Assembly: GCF_001292625.1 (NCBI RefSeq)
Contig: NZ_LAJH01000021.1
Location: 248,001 to 312,000, forward strand
Length of the DNA: 64,000 bases
Reading direction: 5' to 3'
Source: Shimia sp. SK013
GTDB taxonomy: Bacteria > Pseudomonadota > Alphaproteobacteria > Rhodobacterales > Rhodobacteraceae
Position 1 is the stretch's first letter. Every line of letters starts with the position of its first letter. A model generated the notes under the pieces. It made no database searches. It was not told the origin of the DNA and was given only the letters and a program-made list of their open reading frames with translations. The translations under genes were made by a program, and so were the position numbers. Of the stretch, positions 27,403 through 36,635 are shown piece after piece.

Positions 27403-27873
27403 ATGCGTCTGGTATTTTGGGCAGGCTTTTGGGCCTTTATCACCGATCAGGCGAGCAAATATGCCGTTGTGCATATGCTGAACCTGCGAGAAGTGATGGC
27501 CATTGACGTTCTTCCGCCACTGTTGCGGTTTCACATGGCTTGGAACGACGGCATCAATTTTGGCCTTTTTTCCGGCAGCCCCGAAGCCGCCCGCTGGATT
27601 TTGATCGCTGTGGCGGCGGCGATTTCCATCTTCGTTCTGGTCTGGGTCAGGCGGGAGCCGCCTGGGAAGTGGGGCCTGATAAGCGCTGGCTTGTTGATCG
27701 GCGGCGCGATTGGCAATGTGGTCGACCGCCTTATTTATGGCGCTGTGGCGGACTTTTTGAACATGTCTTGTTGCGGCATAGACAACCCGTTTGCATTTAA
27801 TCTCGCGGATGTCTGGATATTCGCAGGCGCGATCGGTTTGGTGATTTTCGGCGGCGCCAAAAGAGAGGCGTGA
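27403..27873 (+). CDS. lspA: Lipoprotein signal peptidase (signal peptidase II)
   Basis: 156-residue inner-membrane aspartyl protease that removes signal peptides from prolipoproteins. Four hydrophobic segments. The catalytic aspartates are Asp108 in G-N-V-V-D-R and Asp136 in N-L-A-D-V-W. The early motif reads W-N-D-G-I-N-F-G where E. coli-type enzymes have W-N-x-G-A-A-F-G; the N and G are kept. It lies about 200 bases after purH and 52 bases before a putative lipoprotein gene, one of its likely clients. Confidence 0.93.
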   Translation: MRLVFWAGFWAFITDQASKYAVVHMLNLREVMAIDVLPPLLRFHMAWNDGINFGLFSGSPEAARWILIAVAAAISIFVLVWVRREPPGKWGLISAGLLIGGAIGNVVDRLIYGAVADFLNMSCCGIDNPFAFNLADVWIFAGAIGLVIFGGAKREA

Positions 27874-27925
27874 CGTTGGAGAATGAATGCGCTAAACCTT
27901 GGCGCATTATTGTTGGAGGTATGCG

Positions 27926-28441
27926 ATGCACGTGTCGCGTCTGATCATTTTGGGTTTGGTTGTCAGCCTTGCGGCTTGCGGCAGCAATAAGCCGTTGCGC
28001 ACTATGGGTACGGACTCCAACGGGCCTGACGAATTCAGCATACTGCCGGGCAAGGAATTGACCCAACCGACCGAGTATTCCTCCTTGCCTGCTCCGGTGC
28101 CAAATGGCGTGAACCGTACGGATCTTAACCCTATCGGCGATGCGGTTGCCGCGCTGGGTGGCCGTCCGGAACCGCTGACGAACACGCCGACAATTGGGTC
28201 GAGCGATGGGGCGCTTGTAAATTATGCGTCGCGCAATGGCCGTAGTGCCGACATTCGCCAAACCGCACGGGTCGAAGATGAAGCATTTCGCAAGAAACGT
28301 GGCCGCCTGACGCGCATTCGTCTTGTGAAACACGACATCTATGAAAAGGTCTATGACTCGCAGGACCTTGAAGAATTCGACGAATGGTGGCGCTGGCGGC
28401 GGGCCGGCGCACGAACACCGGCGGCTCCGAAGACTCCCTAA
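27926..28441 (+). CDS. DUF3035 domain-containing lipoprotein
   Basis: 171 residues from ATG 27926; GGAGG sits six bases upstream, so the reading from 27899 is rejected. The N terminus ends in a lipobox, V-S-L-A-A-C-G (Cys at about 18). The body has the DUF3035 pattern with P-D-E-F and a run of P-rich residues, then A-L-G-G-R-P and a charged C-terminal segment with many Arg and Trp. DUF3035 is of unknown function; alphaproteobacterial members are proposed to be linked to outer-membrane assembly. It sits between lspA and the two M16 proteases. Confidence 0.85.
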   Translation: MHVSRLIILGLVVSLAACGSNKPLRTMGTDSNGPDEFSILPGKELTQPTEYSSLPAPVPNGVNRTDLNPIGDAVAALGGRPEPLTNTPTIGSSDGALVNYASRNGRSADIRQTARVEDEAFRKKRGRLTRIRLVKHDIYEKVYDSQDLEEFDEWWRWRRAGARTPAAPKTP

Positions 28442-28559
28442 CAGCATCGCGGTGCGCATTTCGCACTGAAAGCCTGTCACAATCACGTTTGATCTCTTGA
28501 AGCTGCAGCAGTGGCGCGTATCTATTTACCCAAGCGTTTTTTAAACGGAGTTTTCTCAC

Positions 28560-29894
28560 ATGGTGCGACTCTTAGTATTGGCTCTCGGCGTGGCATCTTT
28601 TGCCCTTCCGGTGCGGGCCAACGATCTTGTCACTGACTACACTTTGGACAATGGCATGCAGGTCGTGGTGGTGGAAGATCATCGCGCACCAGTGGTCATG
28701 CATATGGTGTGGTACAAAGCCGGATCTGCCGATGAGCAGCCGGGGGTGTCCGGTGTGGCGCATTTTCTGGAACATCTGTTGTTCAAAAGCACGGACAACA
28801 TGGAGTCGGGAGAGTTTTCCGCCACCGTAGCCGCCAATGGCGGGCGCGATAATGCGTTCACCAGCTACGATATGACCGCTTATCACCAACGTGTGGCAGC
28901 CGACCGGCTAGAGCTCATGATGCGCATGGAAAGCGACCGGATGGTGAACCTGCGATTGCAGGAGCATGAGGTGGCCACCGAGCGTGAAGTGATCATTGAA
29001 GAGCGCAACCAACGTGTTGAAAACAACCCCGGTGCGCTGTTTCGCGAACAGTTAAGCGCAGCGCAGTATCAGAACCACCGCTATGGCGTGCCTGTCATCG
29101 GTTGGCGTCATGAAATGGAAGCGCTGTCGCTGCAAGATGCGCGGTCGTTCTACGACACGTTTTACGCGCCGAACAACGCGATTTTGTTGGTGGCCGGTGA
29201 TGTAGATCCACTGGCCGTAAAGGCATTGGCCGAACAGTATTACGGGGTGTTGCCTGCCAATCCGGACTTACCAGAGCGTGTACGACCGCAGGAGCCGCCA
29301 CAGATCAGCCCGCGCCGAATGACGTATAAGGATCCGCGTGTGGCACAGCCTTATGTGACCCGGTCTTATCTCGCGCCTGAGCGCAATCCGGGGGATCAGG
29401 AAACAGCGGCGGCGTTGACCTTGCTGGCGGAAATCCTTGGCGGTGGTCAGACCTCTGTGCTGAGCCAGAAGTTGCAGTTTGAGCAGAAAAAAGTGGTCTA
29501 TGCCGCAAGCTGGTACAATGGCACATCGCTGGACGCGACCACGTTTGACTTTGTGGTGGTGCCGGTGCCCGGTGTGTCTTTGCAAGAGGCTGAGGACGCT
29601 ATGGATGCGGTGGTGGTCGAGTTCATCGAAACCGGTGTTGATGCGGAGCAGTTGGCCCGCATCAAGATGCAGCTTCGCGCGTCCGAAATCTACGAACGGG
29701 ACAACGTCAGCAGTCTGGCCAATCGCTATGGCCGCTCGCTGACCGCTGGTCTCACGATTGCCGACATTCAGGCTTGGTCCGATATTTTGCAGGCCGTCAC
29801 CGAAGACGACATTATCGCCGCGGCTAAACAGGTTTTTGACGATCGCCGGTCGGTGACCGGCTGGCTGATGGGTCAAGAGGAGGTCACGCAATGA
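28560..29894 (+). CDS. M16 family zinc metalloprotease, catalytic subunit
   Basis: 444 residues with a signal peptide (cleavage near V-R-A-N), so periplasmic. The inverted zinc motif H-F-L-E-H (His68, Glu71, His72) is intact, and E-R-E-V-I-I-E-E around residues 141-148 supplies the third ligand. Two M16 half-domains are present. It overlaps the next gene by four bases (ATGA at 29891-29894), whose product lacks the zinc motif; in such bacterial pairs the two form a heterodimer with a peptidase chamber, like the mitochondrial processing peptidase. Likely clears small peptides in the periplasm. Confidence 0.93.
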   Translation: MVRLLVLALGVASFALPVRANDLVTDYTLDNGMQVVVVEDHRAPVVMHMVWYKAGSADEQPGVSGVAHFLEHLLFKSTDNMESGEFSATVAANGGRDNAFTSYDMTAYHQRVAADRLELMMRMESDRMVNLRLQEHEVATEREVIIEERNQRVENNPGALFREQLSAAQYQNHRYGVPVIGWRHEMEALSLQDARSFYDTFYAPNNAILLVAGDVDPLAVKALAEQYYGVLPANPDLPERVRPQEPPQISPRRMTYKDPRVAQPYVTRSYLAPERNPGDQETAAALTLLAEILGGGQTSVLSQKLQFEQKKVVYAASWYNGTSLDATTFDFVVVPVPGVSLQEAEDAMDAVVVEFIETGVDAEQLARIKMQLRASEIYERDNVSSLANRYGRSLTAGLTIADIQAWSDILQAVTEDDIIAAAKQVFDDRRSVTGWLMGQEEVTQ

Positions 29895-31189
29895 TCCGGT
29901 ATGTGATTGCATTTGTTTCCGTGGTTTTGGCCTTTCCGGCCTGGGCTGAAATCAACGTCAAGGAGGTCACTTCGCCCGGAGGCATCAAGGCATGGTTGGT
30001 GGAAGAGCCCTCCATTCCCTTTGTTGCTGTGGAACTGCGGTTTCGCGGCGGCACGTCGTTGGATGCGCAAGGCAAACGCGGGGCCACCAACTTGATGGTG
30101 GGGCTGCTTGAGGAAGGCGCAGGTGATCTGGATGCGCAAGGATTTGCGCGGGAAAGCGAAGAGTTGGCGGCGCAGTTCGGCTATGACAGTCATGCGGATG
30201 CGGTGTCGATTTCGGCACGGTTTTTGACAGAGAACCGTGACGAGGCGTTGGCGTTGTTGCGCCGGTCTCTGGTGGAGCCATCTTTTTCCGAAGTCGCGGT
30301 TGAGCGTGTGCGGGGACAGGTGTTGTCGGGATTGCGCAGCAGTCTGAAAGACCCCGACAAAATCGCCGGAAAACGGATGAGCGAGCTAACATATGGGGCG
30401 CATCCCTATGCCACAGCTGGAGAAGGCACGATTGACAGCGTAACGGCGTTGACGCGCGATGACATCGTGGCCGCGCACCAAGGTGCTTTGACCAAAGACC
30501 GCCTGTATGTAGGCGTGGTGGGCGACATCACCGCCGAAGAATTGGGCCCGATGTTGGATCAGCTGTTGGGTGCATTGCCGGAAACGGGGGCGACTTTGCC
30601 GGGTGAAGCTGATGTGGTGTTTGCCGGAGGCATCGACGTGGTGGATTTTGACACGCCGCAATCAGTGGCGGTGTTTGCGCAGCCCGGAATTCACCGCAAC
30701 GACGAAGACTTTTTCCCGGCTTATGTGTTGAACGTGGTGCTTGGTGGTGGCGGCTTTGAAAGCCGTTTGATGACCGAGGTGCGCCAGAAACGCGGCCTGA
30801 CCTACGGCGTCTATTCCTATCTGGTCCTGCGCGATCAGGCGAACGTGTACATGGGCTCTGTGTCCAGCGCGAATGATCGGGTGGCGGAGGCCATAGACGT
30901 GATCCGCGAGGAATGGGCGAAGATGGCCGATACTGGCGCCACATCGGATGAGGTTGAGAAAGCCAAAGCCTTGTTGACCGGCGCGTATCCGCTGCGGTTT
31001 GACGGCAACGGGTCGATTGCCAGAATTATGGTGGGCATGCAGATGGACGGTATGCCAATTGATTACATCGTGAACCGCAACGATCTTGTGAATGCAGTGA
31101 CCGTTGAGGATGTTAACCGGGTGGCGAAAGAGCTTCTGGATCCCGAGCTGCTGACTTTTGTTGTTGTCGGGAAACCGGACGGCGTCTGA
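29891..31189 (+). CDS. M16 family protein lacking the zinc motif, partner subunit
   Basis: 432 residues with a signal peptide (to A-W-A). The M16 fold is clear, but the position of H-x-x-E-H reads N-L-M-V-G-L-L-E-E-G, with no His and no metal site. The second half keeps G-G-G-G-F-E-S-R-L and K-R-G-L-T-Y-G-V-Y-S-Y, matching the R/Y pair used by catalytically inactive M16B partners to bind substrate. Together with the overlapping upstream gene it should form an active/inactive heterodimer. The gene ends just before a terminator. Confidence 0.92.
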   Translation: MIRYVIAFVSVVLAFPAWAEINVKEVTSPGGIKAWLVEEPSIPFVAVELRFRGGTSLDAQGKRGATNLMVGLLEEGAGDLDAQGFARESEELAAQFGYDSHADAVSISARFLTENRDEALALLRRSLVEPSFSEVAVERVRGQVLSGLRSSLKDPDKIAGKRMSELTYGAHPYATAGEGTIDSVTALTRDDIVAAHQGALTKDRLYVGVVGDITAEELGPMLDQLLGALPETGATLPGEADVVFAGGIDVVDFDTPQSVAVFAQPGIHRNDEDFFPAYVLNVVLGGGGFESRLMTEVRQKRGLTYGVYSYLVLRDQANVYMGSVSSANDRVAEAIDVIREEWAKMADTGATSDEVEKAKALLTGAYPLRFDGNGSIARIMVGMQMDGMPIDYIVNRNDLVNAVTVEDVNRVAKELLDPELLTFVVVGKPDGV

Positions 31190-31204
31190 AGGGCGCCCCC
31201 CCTG

Positions 31205-31237
31205 CGCCAGCAAACTGGCGTCACCTCAGGGTTTTTT
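31205..31237 (+). terminator. Probable terminator of the M16 operon
   Basis: CGCCAG-CAAA-CTGGCG (31205-31220) with a T-run (31232-31237) ten bases further on. Confidence 0.5.
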
Positions 31238-31247
31238 GGATAGAAAG

Positions 31248-31280
31248 AGAAAGGGCGGTCCGATTGGGGCCGCCCTTTCT
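31248..31280. terminator. Strong stem-loop between convergent M16 and ALDH16 genes
   Basis: Perfect 11-bp stem AGAAAGGGCGG with CCGCCCTTTCT; can terminate both converging transcripts. Confidence 0.75.
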
Positions 31281-31303
31281 GATGTCTGCTTGGCACCTGT
31301 GGC

Positions 31304-33649
31304 TTATTCGCCGTAGGGCACCCAGATGTTTTTGACTTCGGTGGCGGCTTGCAAGAAGGTCCGGCCTTCGCCTTCGGCCCCCATCCAGTCGCGGGCCATG
31401 CCGTTGTTGACCCACGTGCGTTTCAGGTTGCCGGCGCTTTCGCGCTCAATCTCAGCGGAGACGTCGGCGCCAGAGAATGACCAAACCGCGTCAACGTCCA
31501 TGTGACCCGCGAGCGGCTTGGCAAGCTCGGCATGGCTGCCGGTGAGAATGTTCACCACGCCGCCGGGCAGGTCAGAGGTTTCGAGCACCTGATAGAAATC
31601 GGTCGCGGCCAGCGGAAAGGTTTGCGAGGCCGCGAGAACAACGCGGTTGCCCATGGCAATCGCAGGCGCCATCGCCGAGATCAGCCCCAGAAGTGGTAGG
31701 TCGTCGGGGCAAAGGGCGCCGATCACGCCGACCGGTTCCTTCATCGCCAGCGCCACGCCGCGGATCGGCACGCCATGTGCCTGACCGTCGTATTTGTCGG
31801 CCCACGCTGCGTAGGTGAACAGGCGGCGAATTGAGGTGTCGACCTCTTTGTCGCCCGTTTTGCCGCCCTTAAGCGTGTTGATGCGGTTTGCAAATTCCTC
31901 ACGGCGGGCAGAGAGGTTTTCTGCGATGAAGTAAAGGATTTGCGCGCGCAGGTGGCCGGTGGTGCCGGACCAGCCTTTGGCCGCGTGCGCAGCCTCAACC
32001 GCGTTGCGCACATCTTTGCGGTTGGCAATCGGGACCTGACCCAAGAGTGCGCCGTTCTTACCAAAGATGCTTTGGCTGTAACCGCTGTCAGGCCGCGCCT
32101 GTTTGCCGCCGATATACAGCTTGGGCGTCCGATCCAGCGGATCAAGCGGACCTTTGTCGCCGCTGAAGGCCTCGACAGGCTTGATCGCCTTGGCGCTGCC
32201 TTTGGGTTTGGTGTAGGCCGACAGGCCTTCCCAACCGCCCTCGCGGCCATAACCGCTTTCGCGCACGCCGCCAAAACCGGCAGCGGCGTCAAACAGATTG
32301 GTCGCGTTGATCCAGACCACACCCGCAACCAACTTGGGTGCGATATCAAGCGCGAGGTTCACGTTTTCGGTCCAGAGCGTGGCAGCTAGGCCGTAACGCG
32401 TGTTGTTGGCGAGTGCGACGACCTCGGAAGGGGTGCGGAACGTTGTCGACACCAACACTGGGCCAAAGATTTCTTCCTGCATCAGCTTAGAAGATGGTGC
32501 GAGGCCGGTGATCAGAGTGGGTGGATAGAAGCAACCTTCGGTCGGCATATCGAGGGCAGGTTGATAAGTTTCACCTTCGCTATTGCCATCCACCAAATCG
32601 GAGATTGTTTTCAGCTGAACCGGATCGACAATTGCGCCGACGTCGATGCATTTATCAAGCGGGTTGCCGATGCGCAGGCCGTCCATGCGTGCCTTGAGCT
32701 TGCGGTGGAACGTGTCAGCAATGCCTTCTTGCACCAAGAGGCGCGAGCCTGCGCAGCAGACCTGTCCTTGGTTGAACCAGATCGCGTCAACCAGACCTTC
32801 GATGGCGCTGTCGATGTCGGCGTCGTCAAACACGATGTAGGGCGATTTGCCCCCCAATTCGAGCGTTAGCGATTTACCGGAGCCAGCGGTGGAATGGCGG
32901 ATGCGTTTGCCGACGTCTGTGGAACCGGTGAAGGCGACCTTGTTGACGTCTTCATGCGCGGTGATCATTTCGCCCACGGCGCCGTCGCCGGTGACGATGT
33001 TTACCACACCCGCAGGCAGGCCAGCTTGTTGACAGATGTCGGCAAAGAGCAGCGCGGTCAACGACGTGTATTCGGCCGGTTTCAGTACCACCGTGTTGCC
33101 CATTGCCAGCGCTGGCGCGACTTTCCACGCAAGCATCAGAAGTGGAAAGTTCCATGGGATGATCTGGCCGCAGACACCCAGCGCTTGCGCGTCGGGCAGC
33201 TCAGACTCCATCAACTGGGCCATGCCAGCGTGATAATAGAAGTGGCGCTGAACAAGTGGGATGTCGATGTCGCGGCTTTCACGGATCGGCTTGCCGTTGT
33301 CGAGCGTTTCCAGCACAGCAAACAAGCGGCTGTGTTTTTGCAGCAGGCGCGCGATGGCGTAGAGGTATTTGGCACGACCGTGACCGCCGAGGCCTTCCCA
33401 TTTAGACTGCGCCTTGCGGGCTGCAGCAACTGCAGCGTTGATCTCATCCTGTGAGGCTTGGGTCAGATCGGCCAAGGTTTCGCCGTTGGCGGGGTTCTTG
33501 GATTGAAAGTCTTTGCGCGGTTCTGTCCAGTCACCGTCGATGAACTGGCCAAACGCGGCGCCTTGGTCGACGATCCATGCCAGTGCATCGCCAGCGCTTT
33601 CGGGGGCGGGGCCGTAGTTCATGGTCTCGAAAATCTCTTTTACGGTCAT
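31304..33649 (-). CDS. ALDH16-type double-domain aldehyde dehydrogenase
   Basis: 781 residues from ATG 33649 (GGGA eight bases upstream); the longer reading from 33757 is rejected. Domain 1 (about 35-500) is a complete ALDH with [15 protein letters not shown] and the nucleophile in N-Q-G-Q-V-C-C (Cys298). Domain 2 (about 515-781) keeps the fold but has no G-Q-x-C; the corresponding region reads W-V-N-N-G-M-A. Bacterial ALDH16 enzymes are active through domain 1. It starts 13 bases after deoC, whose reaction releases acetaldehyde, so it may oxidise that product; this is inference from context. Confidence 0.94.
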   Translation of the reverse strand: MTVKEIFETMNYGPAPESAGDALAWIVDQGAAFGQFIDGDWTEPRKDFQSKNPANGETLADLTQASQDEINAAVAAARKAQSKWEGLGGHGRAKYLYAIARLLQKHSRLFAVLETLDNGKPIRESRDIDIPLVQRHFYYHAGMAQLMESELPDAQALGVCGQIIPWNFPLLMLAWKVAPALAMGNTVVLKPAEYTSLTALLFADICQQAGLPAGVVNIVTGDGAVGEMITAHEDVNKVAFTGSTDVGKRIRHSTAGSGKSLTLELGGKSPYIVFDDADIDSAIEGLVDAIWFNQGQVCCAGSRLLVQEGIADTFHRKLKARMDGLRIGNPLDKCIDVGAIVDPVQLKTISDLVDGNSEGETYQPALDMPTEGCFYPPTLITGLAPSSKLMQEEIFGPVLVSTTFRTPSEVVALANNTRYGLAATLWTENVNLALDIAPKLVAGVVWINATNLFDAAAGFGGVRESGYGREGGWEGLSAYTKPKGSAKAIKPVEAFSGDKGPLDPLDRTPKLYIGGKQARPDSGYSQSIFGKNGALLGQVPIANRKDVRNAVEAAHAAKGWSGTTGHLRAQILYFIAENLSARREEFANRINTLKGGKTGDKEVDTSIRRLFTYAAWADKYDGQAHGVPIRGVALAMKEPVGVIGALCPDDLPLLGLISAMAPAIAMGNRVVLAASQTFPLAATDFYQVLETSDLPGGVVNILTGSHAELAKPLAGHMDVDAVWSFSGADVSAEIERESAGNLKRTWVNNGMARDWMGAEGEGRTFLQAATEVKNIWVPYGE

Positions 33650-33662
33650 TGTGATAGTCCCC

Positions 33663-34655
33663 TTACGCCATCGCGTGGCGGTAGCTGGCCGAGTAGTGGC
33701 CGGTGACGTGGTGCTCAAGTTGGCGTTCGATGTCGCCCAAAAGGGACGAAGCGCCAAAGCGGAAGAGGTCGGGCTGCAACCAGCGGTCGCCCAGTTCGTC
33801 TTTGATTAGAGACAAATAGACCAACGAGTCCTTGGCTTTGGAAATACCGCCCGCGGGTTTGTAGCCGACGCGGTATCCGGTGCGGTCATAGTAATCGCGG
33901 ATGGCGCGGATCATCACGAGGGACACGGGCAGGGTGGCGTTGACGCTTTCCTTGCCGGTCGATGTCTTGATGAAATCAGCGCCAGCCATCATGCACACCA
34001 GAGAGGCGCGCGCGACGTTGCGCAGCGTGCCAAGTTCGCCCGTGGCGAGAATGGCTTTGATGTGGGCGTCACCACAGGCGGCGCGCATCTCGGCCATCTC
34101 GTCATAAAGCGCCTGCCAGTTGCCTTGCAGCACGTGACGGCGGGTGATGACGATGTCGATTTCCTCGGCGCCTGCTTTGACGCTCTCGCCAATTTCGGCG
34201 ATGCGCAGGTGGTAGGGCGAGAGGCCCGCTGGAAACCCAGTGGAGACGGCGGCCACGGGAATGCCTGTGCCTTTGAGAGCGGAAACGGCCGTTTCGATCA
34301 TGTCGTGATAAACACAGACAGCGCCGGTGGTCAGGCCGGTCATGTCGAGCGCGTCCAAGATGTCAGCGCGCACCGGCTGAGCGGCCTTGGCGCAGAGACG
34401 TTCAACGCGGCCTTCGCTGTCGTCACCGGACAAGGTTGTCAGGTCGATCAGCGAGATCGCCTTGCACAGCCACGCGGCCTGATAGTCTTTCTTGACCGAG
34501 CGGCGGCCAGGAAGGGTTTTGGCGCGGCGTTCGATGGCCGAGGTATTGGCCTGTGCGGTCCGGACCCAATCAAGGTCCAGTGCCATGCCGGGGTTACGCG
34601 GTTCAATCGCCGTCGGCAATTGGTGCCCTTCGGCGGATATGGTGGGCGTCTGCAT
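33663..34655 (-). CDS. deoC: Deoxyribose-phosphate aldolase
   Basis: Cleaves 2-deoxyribose 5-phosphate into acetaldehyde and glyceraldehyde 3-phosphate for deoxynucleoside catabolism. 330 residues, the longer eukaryote-like DERA form rather than the 220-260 residue form. Schiff-base lysine Lys230 in A-D-F-I-K-T-S-T-G-K and the second lysine Lys266 in G-Y-K-P-A-G-G-I are present. Upstream of and co-directional with ALDH16, likely co-transcribed. Other deo genes are not in this window. Confidence 0.96.
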   Translation of the reverse strand: MQTPTISAEGHQLPTAIEPRNPGMALDLDWVRTAQANTSAIERRAKTLPGRRSVKKDYQAAWLCKAISLIDLTTLSGDDSEGRVERLCAKAAQPVRADILDALDMTGLTTGAVCVYHDMIETAVSALKGTGIPVAAVSTGFPAGLSPYHLRIAEIGESVKAGAEEIDIVITRRHVLQGNWQALYDEMAEMRAACGDAHIKAILATGELGTLRNVARASLVCMMAGADFIKTSTGKESVNATLPVSLVMIRAIRDYYDRTGYRVGYKPAGGISKAKDSLVYLSLIKDELGDRWLQPDLFRFGASSLLGDIERQLEHHVTGHYSASYRHAMA

Positions 34656-34787
34656 CGGTTCATCCTGTTGCGGGAAACAGGTCTAAAATGCCTCATGTTA
34701 CGTAGACATTGCAAGGCAACAGAAGAGATGAATTGCGGATTTTTTACCCAATGGTCAGAAAAAAGATGAGAATAAGTCGCAATTGCG

Positions 34788-34816
34788 TTGACACTCTTGA
34801 GAATGGTTCTCATATT
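34788..34816 (+). promoter_or_regulatory. Promoter with palindromic operator of the sit-type metal transporter
   Basis: TTGACA (34788-34793), 17-base spacer, CATATT (34811-34816) fit a sigma70-type promoter. The perfect palindrome TGAGAA-tgg-TTCTCA (34798-34812) fills the spacer and touches the -10 box. Position and composition fit a Fur-family (Mur, Fur or Zur) operator; the regulator is not encoded nearby. Confidence 0.6.
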
Positions 34817-34843
34817 CAATCTCAAGCAACTCAAAGGTGATAC

Positions 34844-35815
34844 GTGCGATTCTCTCGCAGACAGTTCGTTTTAGGTACATTGGCCGGTTTGGCGGCGCCT
34901 GCATTGGTGCCACAAAGCGCCTTTGCCGCTGATAAGCTGAATGTTGTGACAACAACCGGAATGATTGCAGATACCGTGCGTCGGATTGGTGGCGATGCGG
35001 TTGAGGTGCTTGGCCTGATGGGCCCCGGCGTGGACCCGCATGGCTATCGTCAAACGCGCACGGATATCGTGGCGATGACCCGTGCCGACATTGTGTTCTG
35101 GCATGGCCTTTATCTTGAAGCGCAGATGGAAGATTTCTTTCACAAGCTGGGAAAGCGCGGATCGGTTGTCGCGGTTACCGATCAATTGCCGCACGAACTG
35201 TTGCGCGGTCATGACGATTATGACGACAAATTTGATCCGCATGTGTGGATGGACCCTAATCTGTGGGTTTTGATTGCTGATCGGGTGCGCGATGCGTTGA
35301 TCGCAAAGCGTCCCGAAGGCCGTGAAATGTTTGAGGCCAATGCAGCCGAGTTTGTAAAAGATCTGCGCCTTTTGGCAGCCTATGCCGATCGCACTTTGGC
35401 AACGGTTAACGCTGAGTCCCGTGTGCTGCTGACAGCGCACGACGCATTTGGCTATTTCGGCAGCGCCTATGACTTCGAAGTTCTGGGCATTCAGGGCATT
35501 TCTACGAATTCCGAGGCGGGTTTGAACCGGATCAGTGTGTTGGTGGACATGTTGGTGACGCGCAAAATCGGTGCTGTGTTTGTCGAAAGCTCGGTGTCGG
35601 ATCGATCGATGCGCGCCGTTATCGAAGGCGCGGCAGCCAAAGGCCATGACGTAAAAATCGGCGGGGAGTTGTTTTCCGACGCGATGGGCGCGGAAGGCAC
35701 TTATGAAGGCACCTATGTGGGTATGTTGGATCACAATGTGACTGTGATCGCGAGCGCGCTTGGCGGTGAAGCACCGGCGCGTGGGTTGAATGGCCGCTTG
35801 TCGGCAGGGTCTTGA
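34844..35815 (+). CDS. sitA: Metal ABC transporter substrate-binding protein (SitA/ZnuA family)
   Basis: 323 residues, GTG start with AAAGGTGA just upstream. The N terminus, S-R-R-Q-F-V-L-G followed by a hydrophobic stretch to A-F-A-A, looks like a twin-arginine signal. The A-9 cluster fold is shown by likely metal ligands: His in G-V-D-P-H-G-Y, His in F-D-P-H-V-W-M-D, Glu in V-E-S-S-V-S and Asp in F-S-D-A-M-G. This His2-Glu-Asp set is the pattern of Mn/Fe-type proteins, with no long His-rich loop as in many ZnuA. First gene of a four-gene operon. Mn(II) is the favoured ligand; Fe(II) or Zn(II) not excluded. Confidence 0.88.
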   Translation: MRFSRRQFVLGTLAGLAAPALVPQSAFAADKLNVVTTTGMIADTVRRIGGDAVEVLGLMGPGVDPHGYRQTRTDIVAMTRADIVFWHGLYLEAQMEDFFHKLGKRGSVVAVTDQLPHELLRGHDDYDDKFDPHVWMDPNLWVLIADRVRDALIAKRPEGREMFEANAAEFVKDLRLLAAYADRTLATVNAESRVLLTAHDAFGYFGSAYDFEVLGIQGISTNSEAGLNRISVLVDMLVTRKIGAVFVESSVSDRSMRAVIEGAAAKGHDVKIGGELFSDAMGAEGTYEGTYVGMLDHNVTVIASALGGEAPARGLNGRLSAGS

Positions 35816-35825
35816 GGAAGAAGCA

Positions 35826-36632
35826 ATGAGCTTGGAACTTGCAGCAAATGACGGCGTGATCCCGACAGAACACGCGCTTGCGCAAAGCCCGCTGGCCCTG
35901 CGCGGCATGACCGTAAGCTATGGGCAGACGCCTGTGGTATTTTCCGTCGATATGACCGTGACCGAAGGCGCGATGACAGCGATCATCGGGCCGAACGGCG
36001 CGGGTAAATCTACATTGTTGAAGGCCGCGCTGGGCATTGTGACGCCGCTGGCGGGGCAGGTTTCGGTGTTTGGTAGACCGTTGGCGTCGGAACGTCACCG
36101 GATTGCCTATGTGCCGCAGCGCGCCAGCGTGGACTGGGATTTTCCGACAAGGGTGATCGATGTTGTCCTAATGGGGCTTTACCGCGAGTTGGGCTTGTTG
36201 CGCCGTATTCGCGGCCAACATCGCGCCAAGGCGATGGCCTGCTTGGAACGCGTTGGCATGGTGGATTTTGCAGATCGCCAGATCGGGCAGCTTTCGGGTG
36301 GTCAGCAACAACGGGTTTTCCTTGCACGCGCGTTGGCTCAGGAGGCGGATTTGTATCTTCTGGATGAGCCGTTTGCCGGTGTTGATGCAGCCACGGAAAA
36401 AGCCATTATCGATGTGCTCAAATCGTTGAAACAAGACGGTAAAACCATTGTCGCTGTGCATCACGATCTGGCCACTGTCGCCGACTATTTTGACCGCGTG
36501 TTCCTGATCAACACCCGCAAAATTGCCGAGGGCACTGTGGCGGAGGCCTTTACGCCGGAAAACCTTGACCGGACCTACGGCGGGCGTCTGGCGACAGGGC
36601 AGATCGATCAGCTGGATCTGGTTGCGGTCTAA
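35826..36632 (+). CDS. sitB: Metal ABC transporter ATP-binding protein
   Basis: 268 residues from ATG 35826 (GAGGAAG upstream). Energises the importer at the inner membrane. Walker [11 protein letters not shown]-loop P-Q-R, signature L-S-G-G-Q-Q-Q-R, Walker [13 protein letters not shown], and the switch His in V-H-H-D-L. The V-D-W-D-F-P segment after the Q-loop is typical of the Mn/Zn/Fe chelate subfamily. Lies ten bases after the binding-protein gene and four bases before the permease gene. Confidence 0.95.
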   Translation: MSLELAANDGVIPTEHALAQSPLALRGMTVSYGQTPVVFSVDMTVTEGAMTAIIGPNGAGKSTLLKAALGIVTPLAGQVSVFGRPLASERHRIAYVPQRASVDWDFPTRVIDVVLMGLYRELGLLRRIRGQHRAKAMACLERVGMVDFADRQIGQLSGGQQQRVFLARALAQEADLYLLDEPFAGVDAATEKAIIDVLKSLKQDGKTIVAVHHDLATVADYFDRVFLINTRKIAEGTVAEAFTPENLDRTYGGRLATGQIDQLDLVAV

Positions 36633-36635
36633 GCC

